DNA of 64,000 nt, taken from Spirochaetia bacterium (GTDB lineage: Bacteria > Spirochaetota > Leptospiria > Leptospirales > Leptonemataceae). The stretch lies in NCBI GenBank assembly GCA_021413825.1, contig JAIOPQ010000010.1, forward strand, positions 26,983-90,982. The letters are read 5' to 3'. Positions 9,701-17,298 of the stretch are shown here, one piece after another. A program made the position numbers and the translations under genes. Under the pieces are notes generated by a model, which worked only from the letters and a program-made list of their open reading frames with translations, was not told the origin of the DNA and made no database searches. Each line of letters opens with the position of its first letter. Position 1 is the first letter of the stretch.

Positions 9701-10472
9701 CCGAATGTAGCAACAGAGTTGCGGCACCGGTTCCCTCATCGACTCCGCTGTTTCGTCCAATCTGATTAGCTATTGCGCTGAATGTAAAGAGGTGCCTACG
9801 ATGCTGCATTTCTTTTGACGCACCATCACGAAAATTCAAGGGAACGTCTATGAAAAGGTCGAGTAATTTATTCTGTAATTCTACTTGTTTAAAGCGAACT
9901 TCAGTGTCTCGTTGGAACTGATCGCGCAAAAAGGCTTTGATAGCGCTTGTGCGGCGATTCGCGTGTTCACCTAAACCACTTTCAACAATCGCGCGAAGAA
10001 TATCTTGGCTACTCAGAATTTCAGGATAGGCCCATTTGATATTCCAGCTGTCGTCGAGTCGACGGTTCAAATCGTCTCGCCACCAACATTGCGCTGGAAT
10101 CGGTAGATACTCACTAAATACCTCTTGAACAAGGTCTATTGACCCGACGCTTGGATGTGCCGTGCCGGGAACGTTCGTTAATAGGTAATATTCTTTAGCT
10201 CCTTTCGGAATCAGATCTCGGACTTTAGGTGCTTCTTTTTCTACGATGTCTTTAAGCCATTCGCGGCTTATCGGATCGGATGCCTTTCGAACAAATTTGA
10301 CTTGATAGACTACAAACCCATCTTCCCCCGAAAAGCGGGATACTGCGTCTCGACCACCGTCGGGTTGTGCAATAGGAAAGCACTGAGTTCGGGGGAATGC
10401 TTTGGTAAGCAGGGCTTGGCAAACTTCTTGAAAACGTTCAGGCCCTAATTGTTCCAATGAATAATCCATCAC
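6765..10472 (-). CDS. REase-NACHT NTPase, candidate anti-phage sensor/effector
   Basis: A 1235 aa STAND-type protein. Residues about 1-150 look like an Mrr/PD-(D/E)xK nuclease: QPDGGRDA with D38/D42 and VVYQVK with Q57/K59 in the D…QxK spacing. Residues about 265-600 are a NACHT NTPase with Walker A GAPGQGKST (270-278) and Walker B LLIVFDGLDEVAD (about 379-390). The C-terminal half shows no motif I recognise and probably senses the trigger. Bacterial NACHT proteins and the related Avs ATPases include members that defend against phage by cleaving DNA or causing cell death; that is family knowledge. Defence here is inferred. The gene is monocistronic, next to a tRNA cluster and unlike its metabolic neighbours. 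Starts GTG 10472 or ATG 10469 are both possible. Confidence 0.85.
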   Translation of the reverse strand: MMDYSLEQLGPERFQEVCQALLTKAFPRTQCFPIAQPDGGRDAVSRFSGEDGFVVYQVKFVRKASDPISREWLKDIVEKEAPKVRDLIPKGAKEYYLLTNVPGTAHPSVGSIDLVQEVFSEYLPIPAQCWWRDDLNRRLDDSWNIKWAYPEILSSQDILRAIVESGLGEHANRRTSAIKAFLRDQFQRDTEVRFKQVELQNKLLDLFIDVPLNFRDGASKEMQHRRHLFTFSAIANQIGRNSGVDEGTGAATLLLHSATQEHLKRTVLEGAPGQGKSTIVQYVCQIHRSRILNEGISDERIPQGHRLSPVRLPFKVDCRDFALWLNRQNPFAAEASAQLPEDWLKSLESFLAAQVSHYSGGAAFDVSDFHAVARISALLIVFDGLDEVADIGRRRDVIDHITKGIGRIEEVAVSLQTVVTTRPAAFVNSPAMPDGTFSFYHLASINRPLIEQYAEKWLIARRLPGKEAAEVRRILREKLDQPHLKELARNPMQLAILLSLIQTRGGSLPDKRTALYDNYVELFFSREAEKSNVVRDHRDLLLDIHRYLAWILHSEAQTAQNRGSVSSERLRQLVSDYLNEEGHDSSLVAPLFDGMVERVVALVSRVEGTYEFEVQPLREYFAARHLYETAPYSPAGNPVSGTLPDRFDALSRDFFWYNVTRFYAGCFNKGELSSLVDRLEELSKAEGYRNTRHPKTLAATLLADWVFAQQPRSMKKVVTMVLNGIGLINTRSGRPFRHQDALILPRQNGQEELLERCFHLLDSNPHNDYAMFLIELIKANASLEDILSRWLAAVKAASGPQRTAWIGFGLYLGALAQLEEEQITVIMGDGKDETKRLTHFLHGGKSDYVESDASRFTKVLDFSLAQYPLAGIRRGSSIANFLNALWPQRYAIVFQDRQPIPLKNLWSRYHLMDSFASYSADSLGPEATSRTEDCRRVIETSLKLAERPASGWATELEPWNELVEQARHLFGERWLFFVLANLSAGITSKSETCDDAPNLHDSRVSLCRRARYARLRAGAANWWEEQILSAGAANIQFTLLILLQWGGWTVLEKNAELIDEKLLALNQSDWLRLSESIGIMQEKKDTGIPFSELPTSLSERTIAAFGNRIRNPAADDLVRERLRSYEGDDPAVLRFCQRVALGAAHADATTWQDWLPIVSRAHSAGVESDESYAYYLAGAIRAQRLPLSVAEQIIENCENYPAELVAVAEETCRQNVAEKITPVGEIAKRDNWFDN

Positions 10473-10501
10473 GCTTCAATCCTTCAAAACTTGAGTGAAG
10501 C
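10473..10501 (-). promoter_or_regulatory. hairpin over the NACHT ribosome-binding region
   Basis: On the minus strand GCTTCA pairs with TGAAGC, and inside that TCAA pairs with TTGA. The Shine-Dalgarno-like GAAGGA sits in the asymmetric loop and the stem abuts the GTG/ATG start. It could limit translation of a toxic protein. This is a structural observation only. Confidence 0.35.
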
Positions 10502-10857
10502 AACCGCAAGGTTCCGACCGCACAAGACTTTTTTGATTTCTGATGGGGAACCTGGTTCGAGCTCCGCGCTACCGCAATCGAGGGGTGCGAACTTGAGGCA
10601 GGGTCTTACTGCTAGCGAAAATCCACTCGAACCACCTACCTTCGCAGATGTTTCCCTCGGTCCGTCCATGGACCGACGGCGCGACCGCACCTCCTGTTGC
10701 GTGCGCAGTCTCTGCCCGCGATCATCCGGCTGTGCGAAAACAAGCCGTTCACAGTTTGAGTTCCCATTGTGTGACATCCTTATCGCGCAACTGCGCCGCT
10801 TCCGCCTGTCGAATGAAACACTGAGCTCAAGTTGCTGGCTCATTTCGCCCCTCAATC
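10473..10857. other. 385-nt gene-free stretch upstream of the NACHT gene
   Basis: Two overlapping opposite-strand ORFs run through here (10484-10861 minus, 10491-10889 plus). Both give Arg/Ser/Cys-rich sequence without family resemblance, so I treat neither as coding. The stretch contains a 7-bp inverted repeat, TCGGTCC gtccat GGACCGA, at 10657-10676. It presumably holds the NACHT promoter and may be the island boundary. No integrase fragment or clear copy of a tRNA end was found. Confidence 0.45.
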
Positions 10858-11994
10858 TCACATTGGATCAGTCGCAAATATTTCATTGATCGGACTGGAC
10901 ATGCTTCCGGTAATAATCACACCGCCGAGAGTTACGCCGCTCTGGGGATTCATTGTCGTCATGGTTCCATCTGAGTTTCGCGCATAAGTAAAAAGGACTC
11001 CGCCACCCGGATTGAGCGCGTAACCAAACTTTCCCTGGGCTTCAATGGAAATTCCAAACGCATTTGCACCGCCGCTGGCATTGGTGGCGAGTGAGGTTAA
11101 GACGCCAGTATTCGGATCAAAGCTGAGCGTTCGCAGGCCATTGCTCGACGCGTATACATAGTTTCCAAAAACTGTGAGGCTGTAAGATCCAGCAGCAAAA
11201 GGGAGTGAACTACGCAATGTCAGAGCTCCCGTAGATTGATTCACAGCATAGGATTCCACATTGGTACTTGTAACGACAAAGAGATAGTTGCCGCCCGAAT
11301 CAAAGCCGATGGTTTGAATGTTTCCGGTCACGCCCAGTGTATTTGGGCCATCCGCTAAGGCACCGGTATTCCCATCGATGATGCGCGAAGCGATTGTTGT
11401 GTTGTTTCCACAATAGAGAAATTTTCCTCCAGGATGGGCGGCTGCTCCCTGATTGTTATTGCAAATAGTGGACGGGTTAAAGCTTTGAATTGGTGTAAGC
11501 AGTCCAGAAGAAGATACACGCAGGGTTACTACAGCACCCGATCCCCCGGAACTGCTTACAAATACAAACCTCTGCAGTGCATCATAGGTAATGCCATTCA
11601 GAGTGGTGGCGGCAATCGTAAGATCGCCCAGATTTACGAGCGCTCCTGTACCTGGCGTTACCCTTAGTTGAGAAACCGTTGTTGAATTCTGCGTATAAAT
11701 GAATTTACCGTTGATCTCGGTTGTCATCCAACTCGGACTGGGTACGGCCAATTTGGGGGCAATCTGGGTCAGGGCGCCAGTCTCCAGGTTAACTGAATAC
11801 TGGAGTACAAAACCGCTTTGGTCCGTCGCATAGTAATAACGCGGTTTCAGAATCTTTAACCAGAATAGGGAAAGGAGGGAGGAGCAACCAGGATCGCCAA
11901 GGTCAGCGCAGGATGCGTTGACCTTGCAAGCAGTTGAGAGCAAAAAACCAAGACATAGGGGAAGAATTGAAAGGTGGGTCAGCCGAAGCTGCAT
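10858..11994 (-). CDS. lactonase-like beta-propeller lipoprotein
   Basis: A 378 aa exported protein. It has an N-terminal signal with lipobox LLSTAC (Cys23), followed by a short linker rich in Leu/Ser as seen in Leptospira lipoproteins. After that comes a repeated pattern of about 50 residues: YSVNLETGALTQIAP, LRVTPGTGALVNLG, YAVNQSTGALTLRS, LSFDPNTGVLTSLA, YARNSDGTMTTM. The '…TGAL…' repeat resembles the seven-bladed YncE/6-phosphogluconolactonase-like propeller. Enzymatic activity is not supported by any catalytic motif I can point to; a surface or ligand-binding role is equally possible. Confidence 0.75.
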   Translation of the reverse strand: MQLRLTHLSILPLCLGFLLSTACKVNASCADLGDPGCSSLLSLFWLKILKPRYYYATDQSGFVLQYSVNLETGALTQIAPKLAVPSPSWMTTEINGKFIYTQNSTTVSQLRVTPGTGALVNLGDLTIAATTLNGITYDALQRFVFVSSSGGSGAVVTLRVSSSGLLTPIQSFNPSTICNNNQGAAAHPGGKFLYCGNNTTIASRIIDGNTGALADGPNTLGVTGNIQTIGFDSGGNYLFVVTSTNVESYAVNQSTGALTLRSSLPFAAGSYSLTVFGNYVYASSNGLRTLSFDPNTGVLTSLATNASGGANAFGISIEAQGKFGYALNPGGGVLFTYARNSDGTMTTMNPQSGVTLGGVIITGSMSSPINEIFATDPM

Positions 11995-12066
11995 GGCGAT
12001 CGTTCTGCAAAATCGGACTGGCCTGTCAGCAAGAAATTCGCTTAAGCAGCGATGCGCATTGAGTCC

Positions 12067-12981
12067 TCAGCGCACCAGCGGTATTGCGCGTGGGACTATG
12101 GAATATGTTAGCTGACCGGCCGAGGACTCGTATATCTCACCGTCTGCTTCACCCTTTACCTTGAATTTGCTGCCAATCTGGATTTCACTCGTCTGAAATT
12201 GAACGATTCCCGGAAATTCTGCAACACGGCCGGCATACACAAGATTGCTTTTTAAGACGAGTTGCAGTTTGCTAACGCCTGCAATCAAAACAATATTGAA
12301 GAGTCCATCGTCAAGAGTCGCCGTAGGAGCCCAGTTCATGCCGGCCCCGTTGAATCGACCGTTGCAAGCAAAAAAGTTCAGCGGGCTTACATCCATGGTT
12401 TTACTGGCTCCGGAGGGATCGATCCATTTGAGTTGCATGGGTTTGGCGCGATATGCTATGAGCGAATAGAGCGTGTGATAGAGATATGCGATGGTTCCAA
12501 CTCGAAACGATGAATTCTCCCGATTAAACATGATATCACCCGCAACGCCTGCTGAGGCAATATTCATGAAGTGAATAACACGGTCGCCTATCGTTAATTT
12601 TCCGCAGTCCGCCTTCTTGATTCGATTTTCTACAAGCGCCGTTTCGTAATCCGGGCTCATTTGTCGCAAAGCGCGCGAGAAATCACCACCACTTCCGAGA
12701 TTAATGATCCCAATTCCCACCTTGTCATTGATAACCTTGCCATTCTCAAAATACCCGTTCACAACCTCGTTTACAGTTCCATCGCCACCGGCCACAAGGA
12801 TCTGCTCCACGTTACCCCTTTGGAGCAACTTACGTACTTGATGCGTAGCATCCAGTCGTTCAGTTGTCTTATATACATCAAATGAGCCAAGCTTCGAAAG
12901 TAGTTCCGGTTTCAATTGCAGAAACAACGATTCGCCTTTGCCGCCACGGCTTGCAGGATTAAGGATAACGATTCGTTTCAT
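12067..12981 (-). CDS. diacylglycerol/lipid kinase (DagK/YegS family)
   Basis: Lipid kinase expected to phosphorylate diacylglycerol or a related lipid using ATP. It has the N-terminal VILNPASRGGKG, the nucleotide-binding GGDGTVNEVVNG and NLGSGGDFSRAL (equivalent of the 'lGTgNDfar' motif), and a C-terminal substrate domain with ATLDDGLFNI and KGEADGE. The tracked start at 12999 overlaps glpD, but GGGAGGA lies 7 nt before the ATG at 12981, so MKRIVIL is the better start. It is the third gene of the flavoenzyme-glpD-kinase operon. Confidence 0.88.
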   Translation of the reverse strand: MKRIVILNPASRGGKGESLFLQLKPELLSKLGSFDVYKTTERLDATHQVRKLLQRGNVEQILVAGGDGTVNEVVNGYFENGKVINDKVGIGIINLGSGGDFSRALRQMSPDYETALVENRIKKADCGKLTIGDRVIHFMNIASAGVAGDIMFNRENSSFRVGTIAYLYHTLYSLIAYRAKPMQLKWIDPSGASKTMDVSPLNFFACNGRFNGAGMNWAPTATLDDGLFNIVLIAGVSKLQLVLKSNLVYAGRVAEFPGIVQFQTSEIQIGSKFKVKGEADGEIYESSAGQLTYSIVPRAIPLVR

Positions 12982-12995
12982 TTGGTTTCCTCCCT

Positions 12996-14627
12996 TCATG
13001 TCGGAATGGCTAATCGACGTTGTACCAATTCCAGTTCAGCCGCACTCTTTTCCTGACTCCACTTGAGCTCTTTTGCAGCCACAGATGCGATCTCGCGCAA
13101 CAGGCCGTCTTCCGGGAGGCCCATTGTTGCAAATGCTGTGCGACGAGTCACTATATCTAGCAGCGTGACTGCCATCTCCTCGCGGATTGCAAAAACGACC
13201 TCTGCCAGAATCTCTCCGTCTGGATTCTTTGGACTGGCAAGCGCAGGCGTTTCTCTCGCAATATCGAGGACTCGAGTGTAATCTGTCCCATAACTATGCA
13301 CCAGGTAGGTGATAGTCCCGGCAGTAAAATCCGGATTGTTCTGAATTGCGCCCCGCATAAACACATCAAGATCTTTCATTTCTGATCCATAAAGCGGTCG
13401 CAGTCTTGTTCTGCTGGCTGGTAAAGAACATTCCAGATGCTTTTCAGCTACCTTCATTACGCTCTCTGCAAGATTTCTGCTTGTTGTGTATTTACCGCCT
13501 TCAACGGTAATCAAGCCAGCCATGCCTTCTTCTGCGCCGTCAAATATCTCATAACGTCTAGAAGAAGAGTATGTGCTTTCTGTATGCGTGTCGGTTAACG
13601 GGCGCAGGCCACCGTATACATGAATAATGTCCTTGTAACGAACCACTTCTTTGCCAAACGTAGCGTTGATTTCAGTAAGGAATTCTTCAATGCTTGCGCG
13701 TGAAACTCTGTACTCGTCCGGGTTTCCCTTGTATTCTTTGTCGGTAGTTCCTATGAGAGACTTTCCGCGCCATGGGATTGCAAAGAAGTGGCGCTTAGCC
13801 GGAGTCTGCAGGACTAGCGCATGGTCTTTTGTGATCGGCGGAACAAGAATATGAATTCCTTCTGACATGCGAATTCCATGTTCTGATTGTTTCCCGGCGG
13901 CTGCGTCGAGCAATTTGCCGGCCCAGGGTCCACCACTGTTGATCACAAGTGAGCCACGGACAACTGTGCTTTTTCCCGTCAGGCGATCCTGGGCAACGAC
14001 TCCTGCAATTTGACCGTCTGTACCGTGAACAAATTCCTTAACCTCTGCATAGTTGCTGACACGCGCGCCGCAGGCCACGGCAGATTTAATGAAGGCAAGC
14101 GTGAGTCTCTCAGGAAACAGACTCTGGCAATCATAGTAAACGTGGCCTCCCTTCAGTTTTGCATTGTCCAGAATTGGAGCAATCTTAACTACTTCCTCTC
14201 TCGAAAGTGAGTGATGGTGCGGGAGCTTTTTAGAACGATCGCGCGTGTACCCCTTATCCAGTGACAGCATGTCGTATAAAATCATGCCAAGTTTTAGCAC
14301 CCAGCGATTGGATGAAATTCCCGGATACGCCGGAATTAGAAAAGGCAAAGGATACACAAAGTTAGGAGCAATGTCTTCCAGAATTCTTCTTTCGCGGAGC
14401 GATTCTCTAACAAGACCAAGCTCGAAATAGCTCAGGTAGCGCAGCCCGCCATGGATTAACTTGGACGTTGCAGCAGACGTTGCGCCCCCGAAATCTGATT
14501 TTTCAAAAAGAGCTACACGTAATCCGCGACTGGCTGCCTCGTATGCAACGCATGCACCGGAGATCCCGCCTCCAACTACAATCACATCAAAACTTCTGAC
14601 CTCTGGATGCTCAATGTATCGTTTCAT
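12996..14627 (-). CDS. glpD: FAD-dependent glycerol-3-phosphate dehydrogenase
   Basis: Membrane-associated flavoprotein oxidising glycerol-3-phosphate to dihydroxyacetone phosphate and passing electrons to quinone. The 543 aa length fits. The N-terminal Rossmann motif VIVVGGGISGACVAYEAASRG and the GlpD signature SKLIHGGLRYL are clear, followed by GTTDKEYKG and VYGGLRPL. It starts inside the upstream flavoenzyme stop (ATGA overlap) and ends at the lipid-kinase start. The DHAP it makes is the precursor used by the upstream alkyl-DHAP-synthase-like enzyme. Confidence 0.93.
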   Translation of the reverse strand: MKRYIEHPEVRSFDVIVVGGGISGACVAYEAASRGLRVALFEKSDFGGATSAATSKLIHGGLRYLSYFELGLVRESLRERRILEDIAPNFVYPLPFLIPAYPGISSNRWVLKLGMILYDMLSLDKGYTRDRSKKLPHHHSLSREEVVKIAPILDNAKLKGGHVYYDCQSLFPERLTLAFIKSAVACGARVSNYAEVKEFVHGTDGQIAGVVAQDRLTGKSTVVRGSLVINSGGPWAGKLLDAAAGKQSEHGIRMSEGIHILVPPITKDHALVLQTPAKRHFFAIPWRGKSLIGTTDKEYKGNPDEYRVSRASIEEFLTEINATFGKEVVRYKDIIHVYGGLRPLTDTHTESTYSSSRRYEIFDGAEEGMAGLITVEGGKYTTSRNLAESVMKVAEKHLECSLPASRTRLRPLYGSEMKDLDVFMRGAIQNNPDFTAGTITYLVHSYGTDYTRVLDIARETPALASPKNPDGEILAEVVFAIREEMAVTLLDIVTRRTAFATMGLPEDGLLREIASVAAKELKWSQEKSAAELELVQRRLAIPT

Positions 14628-16309
14628 ACTGTCTCTCCCTTTGTTTTCTGTGTGCCAAGTCCAAGGACTCCCGGATTCAAGATGCCGTGCGGATCCAGAA
14701 ATCCCTTGATTGCTTTAATCACGCCCATGCCCGTTGCTCCTATTTCCCCAGGCAGCCACCGCGCAAGCAGACGCCCAATCCCATGGTGATGTGTGATAGA
14801 CGCTCCGCTCGCTTGAATCGCATCAACAATAGAACTGTGGTATTTTAAGAATTCATCGCGCGCCATCTTTCCCATAAAGATGAAATACAGGTTGGCTCCT
14901 TGCGGATAGAAATGCGACAGGTGGGTTGTGACTATTGTTCCTGGTCTTGAGTGACAGACAGCCCGGACATTTTTGTAAACGTGTGGAAGATTTTCCCAGC
15001 TTGCTGAGCATTCAAGAGTATCGAGGACAATCCCAAAATCCATAAGATCGTCGCGCATGTATGGATCCATGAACCTGGATTTTTCCCATTTTGCCGTTAC
15101 CAGTCCAGTCGAGTTCATTGCACCAAATCGATGTGCGATTCGCTTAACGTTTTCATGGACAAGGTTTGCGTATCGTGCGCTTCCATCTGCCCAACCAATA
15201 AGCAGGCAGCGTTTATTTTGTTTTAGTCTCCACAGTTTGAAAAGCCACTCCAGGGGCGTTCCTGCTACTCCGTATAAATGCAATGCAAGATCCGTTTCCT
15301 CAGGATCAGAAAGTCTAAACACAGACGGAAGACCTGTTTGTGACTGCATAATTTCTCGTGTTGCCCCAAGACCTGATTCAAAATCAGGGAACATGAAACT
15401 GAAGCGCCTGCGGTTCTGGGGAAGGAAGCGGCGGATTCGCAATGTTGCAGAAACCAGAATTCCAAAAGATCCCTCGCTTCCCATCATCATTGAATCCAGG
15501 TCCGGGCCTGCAGCGGTTGCCGGTACCACTGCGGTTACGAGTTTGCCGATTGGAGTTACATATCGCTGCGCGATTACTATATCTTCAATCTTTCCGAAGT
15601 AGGTTGAATTCTGCCCGGCACCTCGCGTGACAATCCAACCTCCAACGGTTGTAAACTCGAATGATTGCGGAAAGTGGCCGCACGTATAGTTGTGCGGTGA
15701 GTTTTGTTGCTCCTTTGCCTTCTGAAGGAATTCTTCGAGCGCGGGGCCAGTAATTCCGCTTTCGACTGTAACTGTTTCGCTGATTGCATCAAGCTTGATC
15801 ACTCGATTCATTCGCGCAGCAAGATTTAACGTGACCCCACCGCTGGTTGCTTCAAATCCCCGGGTTACACTCGAGCCTGCGCCCATTGCCTGAACGGGAA
15901 TGCGATGCTCGGAACAGTATTGGACGATCGCGGCCACGTCATTCTCATCGCGGGGTAACAGGACAGCGTCCGGCGTATTTTCAATGATATGTTCGCGCAG
16001 GCGCAACAGATCGTACATTGTTTTACCGTACGCAGCGCGGATACGGTCATAGGCTCCCGTAAGAACGTTATGCGCTCCTATCATGGTGCAGAAAGCTGCC
16101 AGATGATCTGGTGCAAGGGAGTTTTTGAGTGTGACTTCAACCTGTTCGGTACATGGTTGCGGTGTTTCGAAGTCGGCCGGTTTGAGTTTCAAACGATCCT
16201 GCAGGATGCTTACCAGACGATCATTTGGATGTTTGAATGCGTCCGGTTTTCCCCAGCGAAATAGGGATCTGTACGATCCTTCAGGTGTATGTTTTACCCA
16301 GTTGGCCAT
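14624..16309 (-). CDS. alkyldihydroxyacetonephosphate synthase-like FAD oxidase
   Basis: A 561 aa VAO/PCMH-type flavoprotein. In its best-known relatives (AGPS) the enzyme swaps the acyl chain of acyl-DHAP for a fatty alcohol, forming the ether bond of ether lipids. It has the FAD-binding VLLPRDENDVAAIVQYCSEH and GAGSSVTRG, the AGPS-type PQSFEFTTVGGWIVTRGAG, and a C-terminal HHHGIG. It is the first gene of a tight operon with glpD and a lipid kinase. Mycobacteria carry a related gene set around Rv2249c-Rv2252. Ether-lipid synthesis is inferred from family and context. Confidence 0.85.
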   Translation of the reverse strand: MANWVKHTPEGSYRSLFRWGKPDAFKHPNDRLVSILQDRLKLKPADFETPQPCTEQVEVTLKNSLAPDHLAAFCTMIGAHNVLTGAYDRIRAAYGKTMYDLLRLREHIIENTPDAVLLPRDENDVAAIVQYCSEHRIPVQAMGAGSSVTRGFEATSGGVTLNLAARMNRVIKLDAISETVTVESGITGPALEEFLQKAKEQQNSPHNYTCGHFPQSFEFTTVGGWIVTRGAGQNSTYFGKIEDIVIAQRYVTPIGKLVTAVVPATAAGPDLDSMMMGSEGSFGILVSATLRIRRFLPQNRRRFSFMFPDFESGLGATREIMQSQTGLPSVFRLSDPEETDLALHLYGVAGTPLEWLFKLWRLKQNKRCLLIGWADGSARYANLVHENVKRIAHRFGAMNSTGLVTAKWEKSRFMDPYMRDDLMDFGIVLDTLECSASWENLPHVYKNVRAVCHSRPGTIVTTHLSHFYPQGANLYFIFMGKMARDEFLKYHSSIVDAIQASGASITHHHGIGRLLARWLPGEIGATGMGVIKAIKGFLDPHGILNPGVLGLGTQKTKGETV

Positions 16310-16413
16310 TGGATTTCCTAGACCGAACCATTATGCAACGAAATCGAGCACAATGCAATGGGGGCAGGGCAGAACGTCCTTTGGTTAGGGTGAACAGCGA
16401 ACTCGGCGGGTGA

Positions 16414-17295
16414 CTATTCCGGCCTAACCCGCTGTCCTTCCTCCACAGACTCACCGGGATAGAGAATTACCTCATCACCAGGAGCAAGGCCAGATTTCAG
16501 CATGGTCTCAAGAGGTCCTCTGCGTTCAATCTCTACCGGCGTTTTTCTAGCCCGACCCTTGATTACACGAAATACACTCCACGAATCGCCTTCGCGAAAG
16601 AGTGCGCCTGAATTCACCTTTAAGGCGTCAGGGTTTTGATATGTCACTATCTTGCATTCTAGCCGGAAATTATCACCAAGGCTTTTCCATTTTTCCTTCT
16701 CAGTTACAATATCTGCTATGATGCGTACGCGGCGCTCTTCCACGCCCAGGGCTGAAACCTTTGCAAATGCCTGTGGTTCAACTGTGCGGACCTGACCTTC
16801 CAATGAATCCGGGCCACCCCAGCGCAAAATGTGGACAGGATTTCCCCGTTGAATGTTGACTGCATCCGCAGAAAGAACTTCAATTACAATTTCAATTGAA
16901 TGAGTATCGCCTATCTCCATAATAGGCTGGCCAATTTCAATTGGCCCTTCATCTTCGCGAAGTATCTTTAAAATTGAACCGTTAGCCGGCGATGCAATGG
17001 GTTTGGTCCAATCCCATTGGATGATCGCAACGGTTTCTCCCCGGCGCACAGAATCACCCGCATGTTTCTGCACTCGTTTTAATACCCCGCTGTACGGGGA
17101 AAGAACTACGTGGCGTTCCTTGATTCGAGTATTGCCATCTTCCTGTACCGTTTGTTCGTACAGGCCCTTTTGAACGCTGGCAATTTCTACGGGTGTCTTT
17201 CCAGGAATAAACATCCAGATGAGAAGGGCCACACCCCCAAGGGTGAGCGACGCATAAATGATTCTTTTTTTTGTGATGAGTTCGCTTATTTGCAT
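16414..17295 (-). CDS. periplasmic adaptor (HlyD/MacA-like) of an ABC exporter
   Basis: A 293 aa membrane-fusion protein. One N-terminal transmembrane helix (about residues 12-29) is followed by a split lipoyl/barrel-sandwich domain: VLSPYSGVLKRVQKHAGDSVRRGETVAIIQ and SPANGSILKILREDEGPIEIGQPIMEIGD. A C-terminal beta-barrel follows, ending in GLAPGDEVILYPGESVEEGQRV. It starts 3 nt after the restored permease stop and is the last gene of the cbpA-cbpM-ABC operon. It would link the permease to an outer-membrane channel; the substrate is unknown. Confidence 0.85.
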   Translation of the reverse strand: MQISELITKKRIIYASLTLGGVALLIWMFIPGKTPVEIASVQKGLYEQTVQEDGNTRIKERHVVLSPYSGVLKRVQKHAGDSVRRGETVAIIQWDWTKPIASPANGSILKILREDEGPIEIGQPIMEIGDTHSIEIVIEVLSADAVNIQRGNPVHILRWGGPDSLEGQVRTVEPQAFAKVSALGVEERRVRIIADIVTEKEKWKSLGDNFRLECKIVTYQNPDALKVNSGALFREGDSWSVFRVIKGRARKTPVEIERRGPLETMLKSGLAPGDEVILYPGESVEEGQRVRPE

Positions 17296-17298
17296 GGA

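Noticed and set aside
6637-10857. tRNA-Asp 3' end duplicated as an attachment site around the NACHT gene
   Set aside because: Short resemblances (GGTTCGAGCTCCGC near 10553) do not match the tRNA end over a useful length, and there is no integrase.
10484-10889. Overlapping ORFs of 125 aa (minus) and 132 aa (plus) upstream of the NACHT gene
   Set aside because: Arg/Ser/Cys-rich composition, no recognisable domain, and mutual overlap on opposite strands; treated as non-coding.
14461-15602. Plus-strand ORFs antisense to glpD and the AGPS-like gene (e.g. 181 aa at 15057)
   Set aside because: Shadow frames of strongly supported minus-strand genes.
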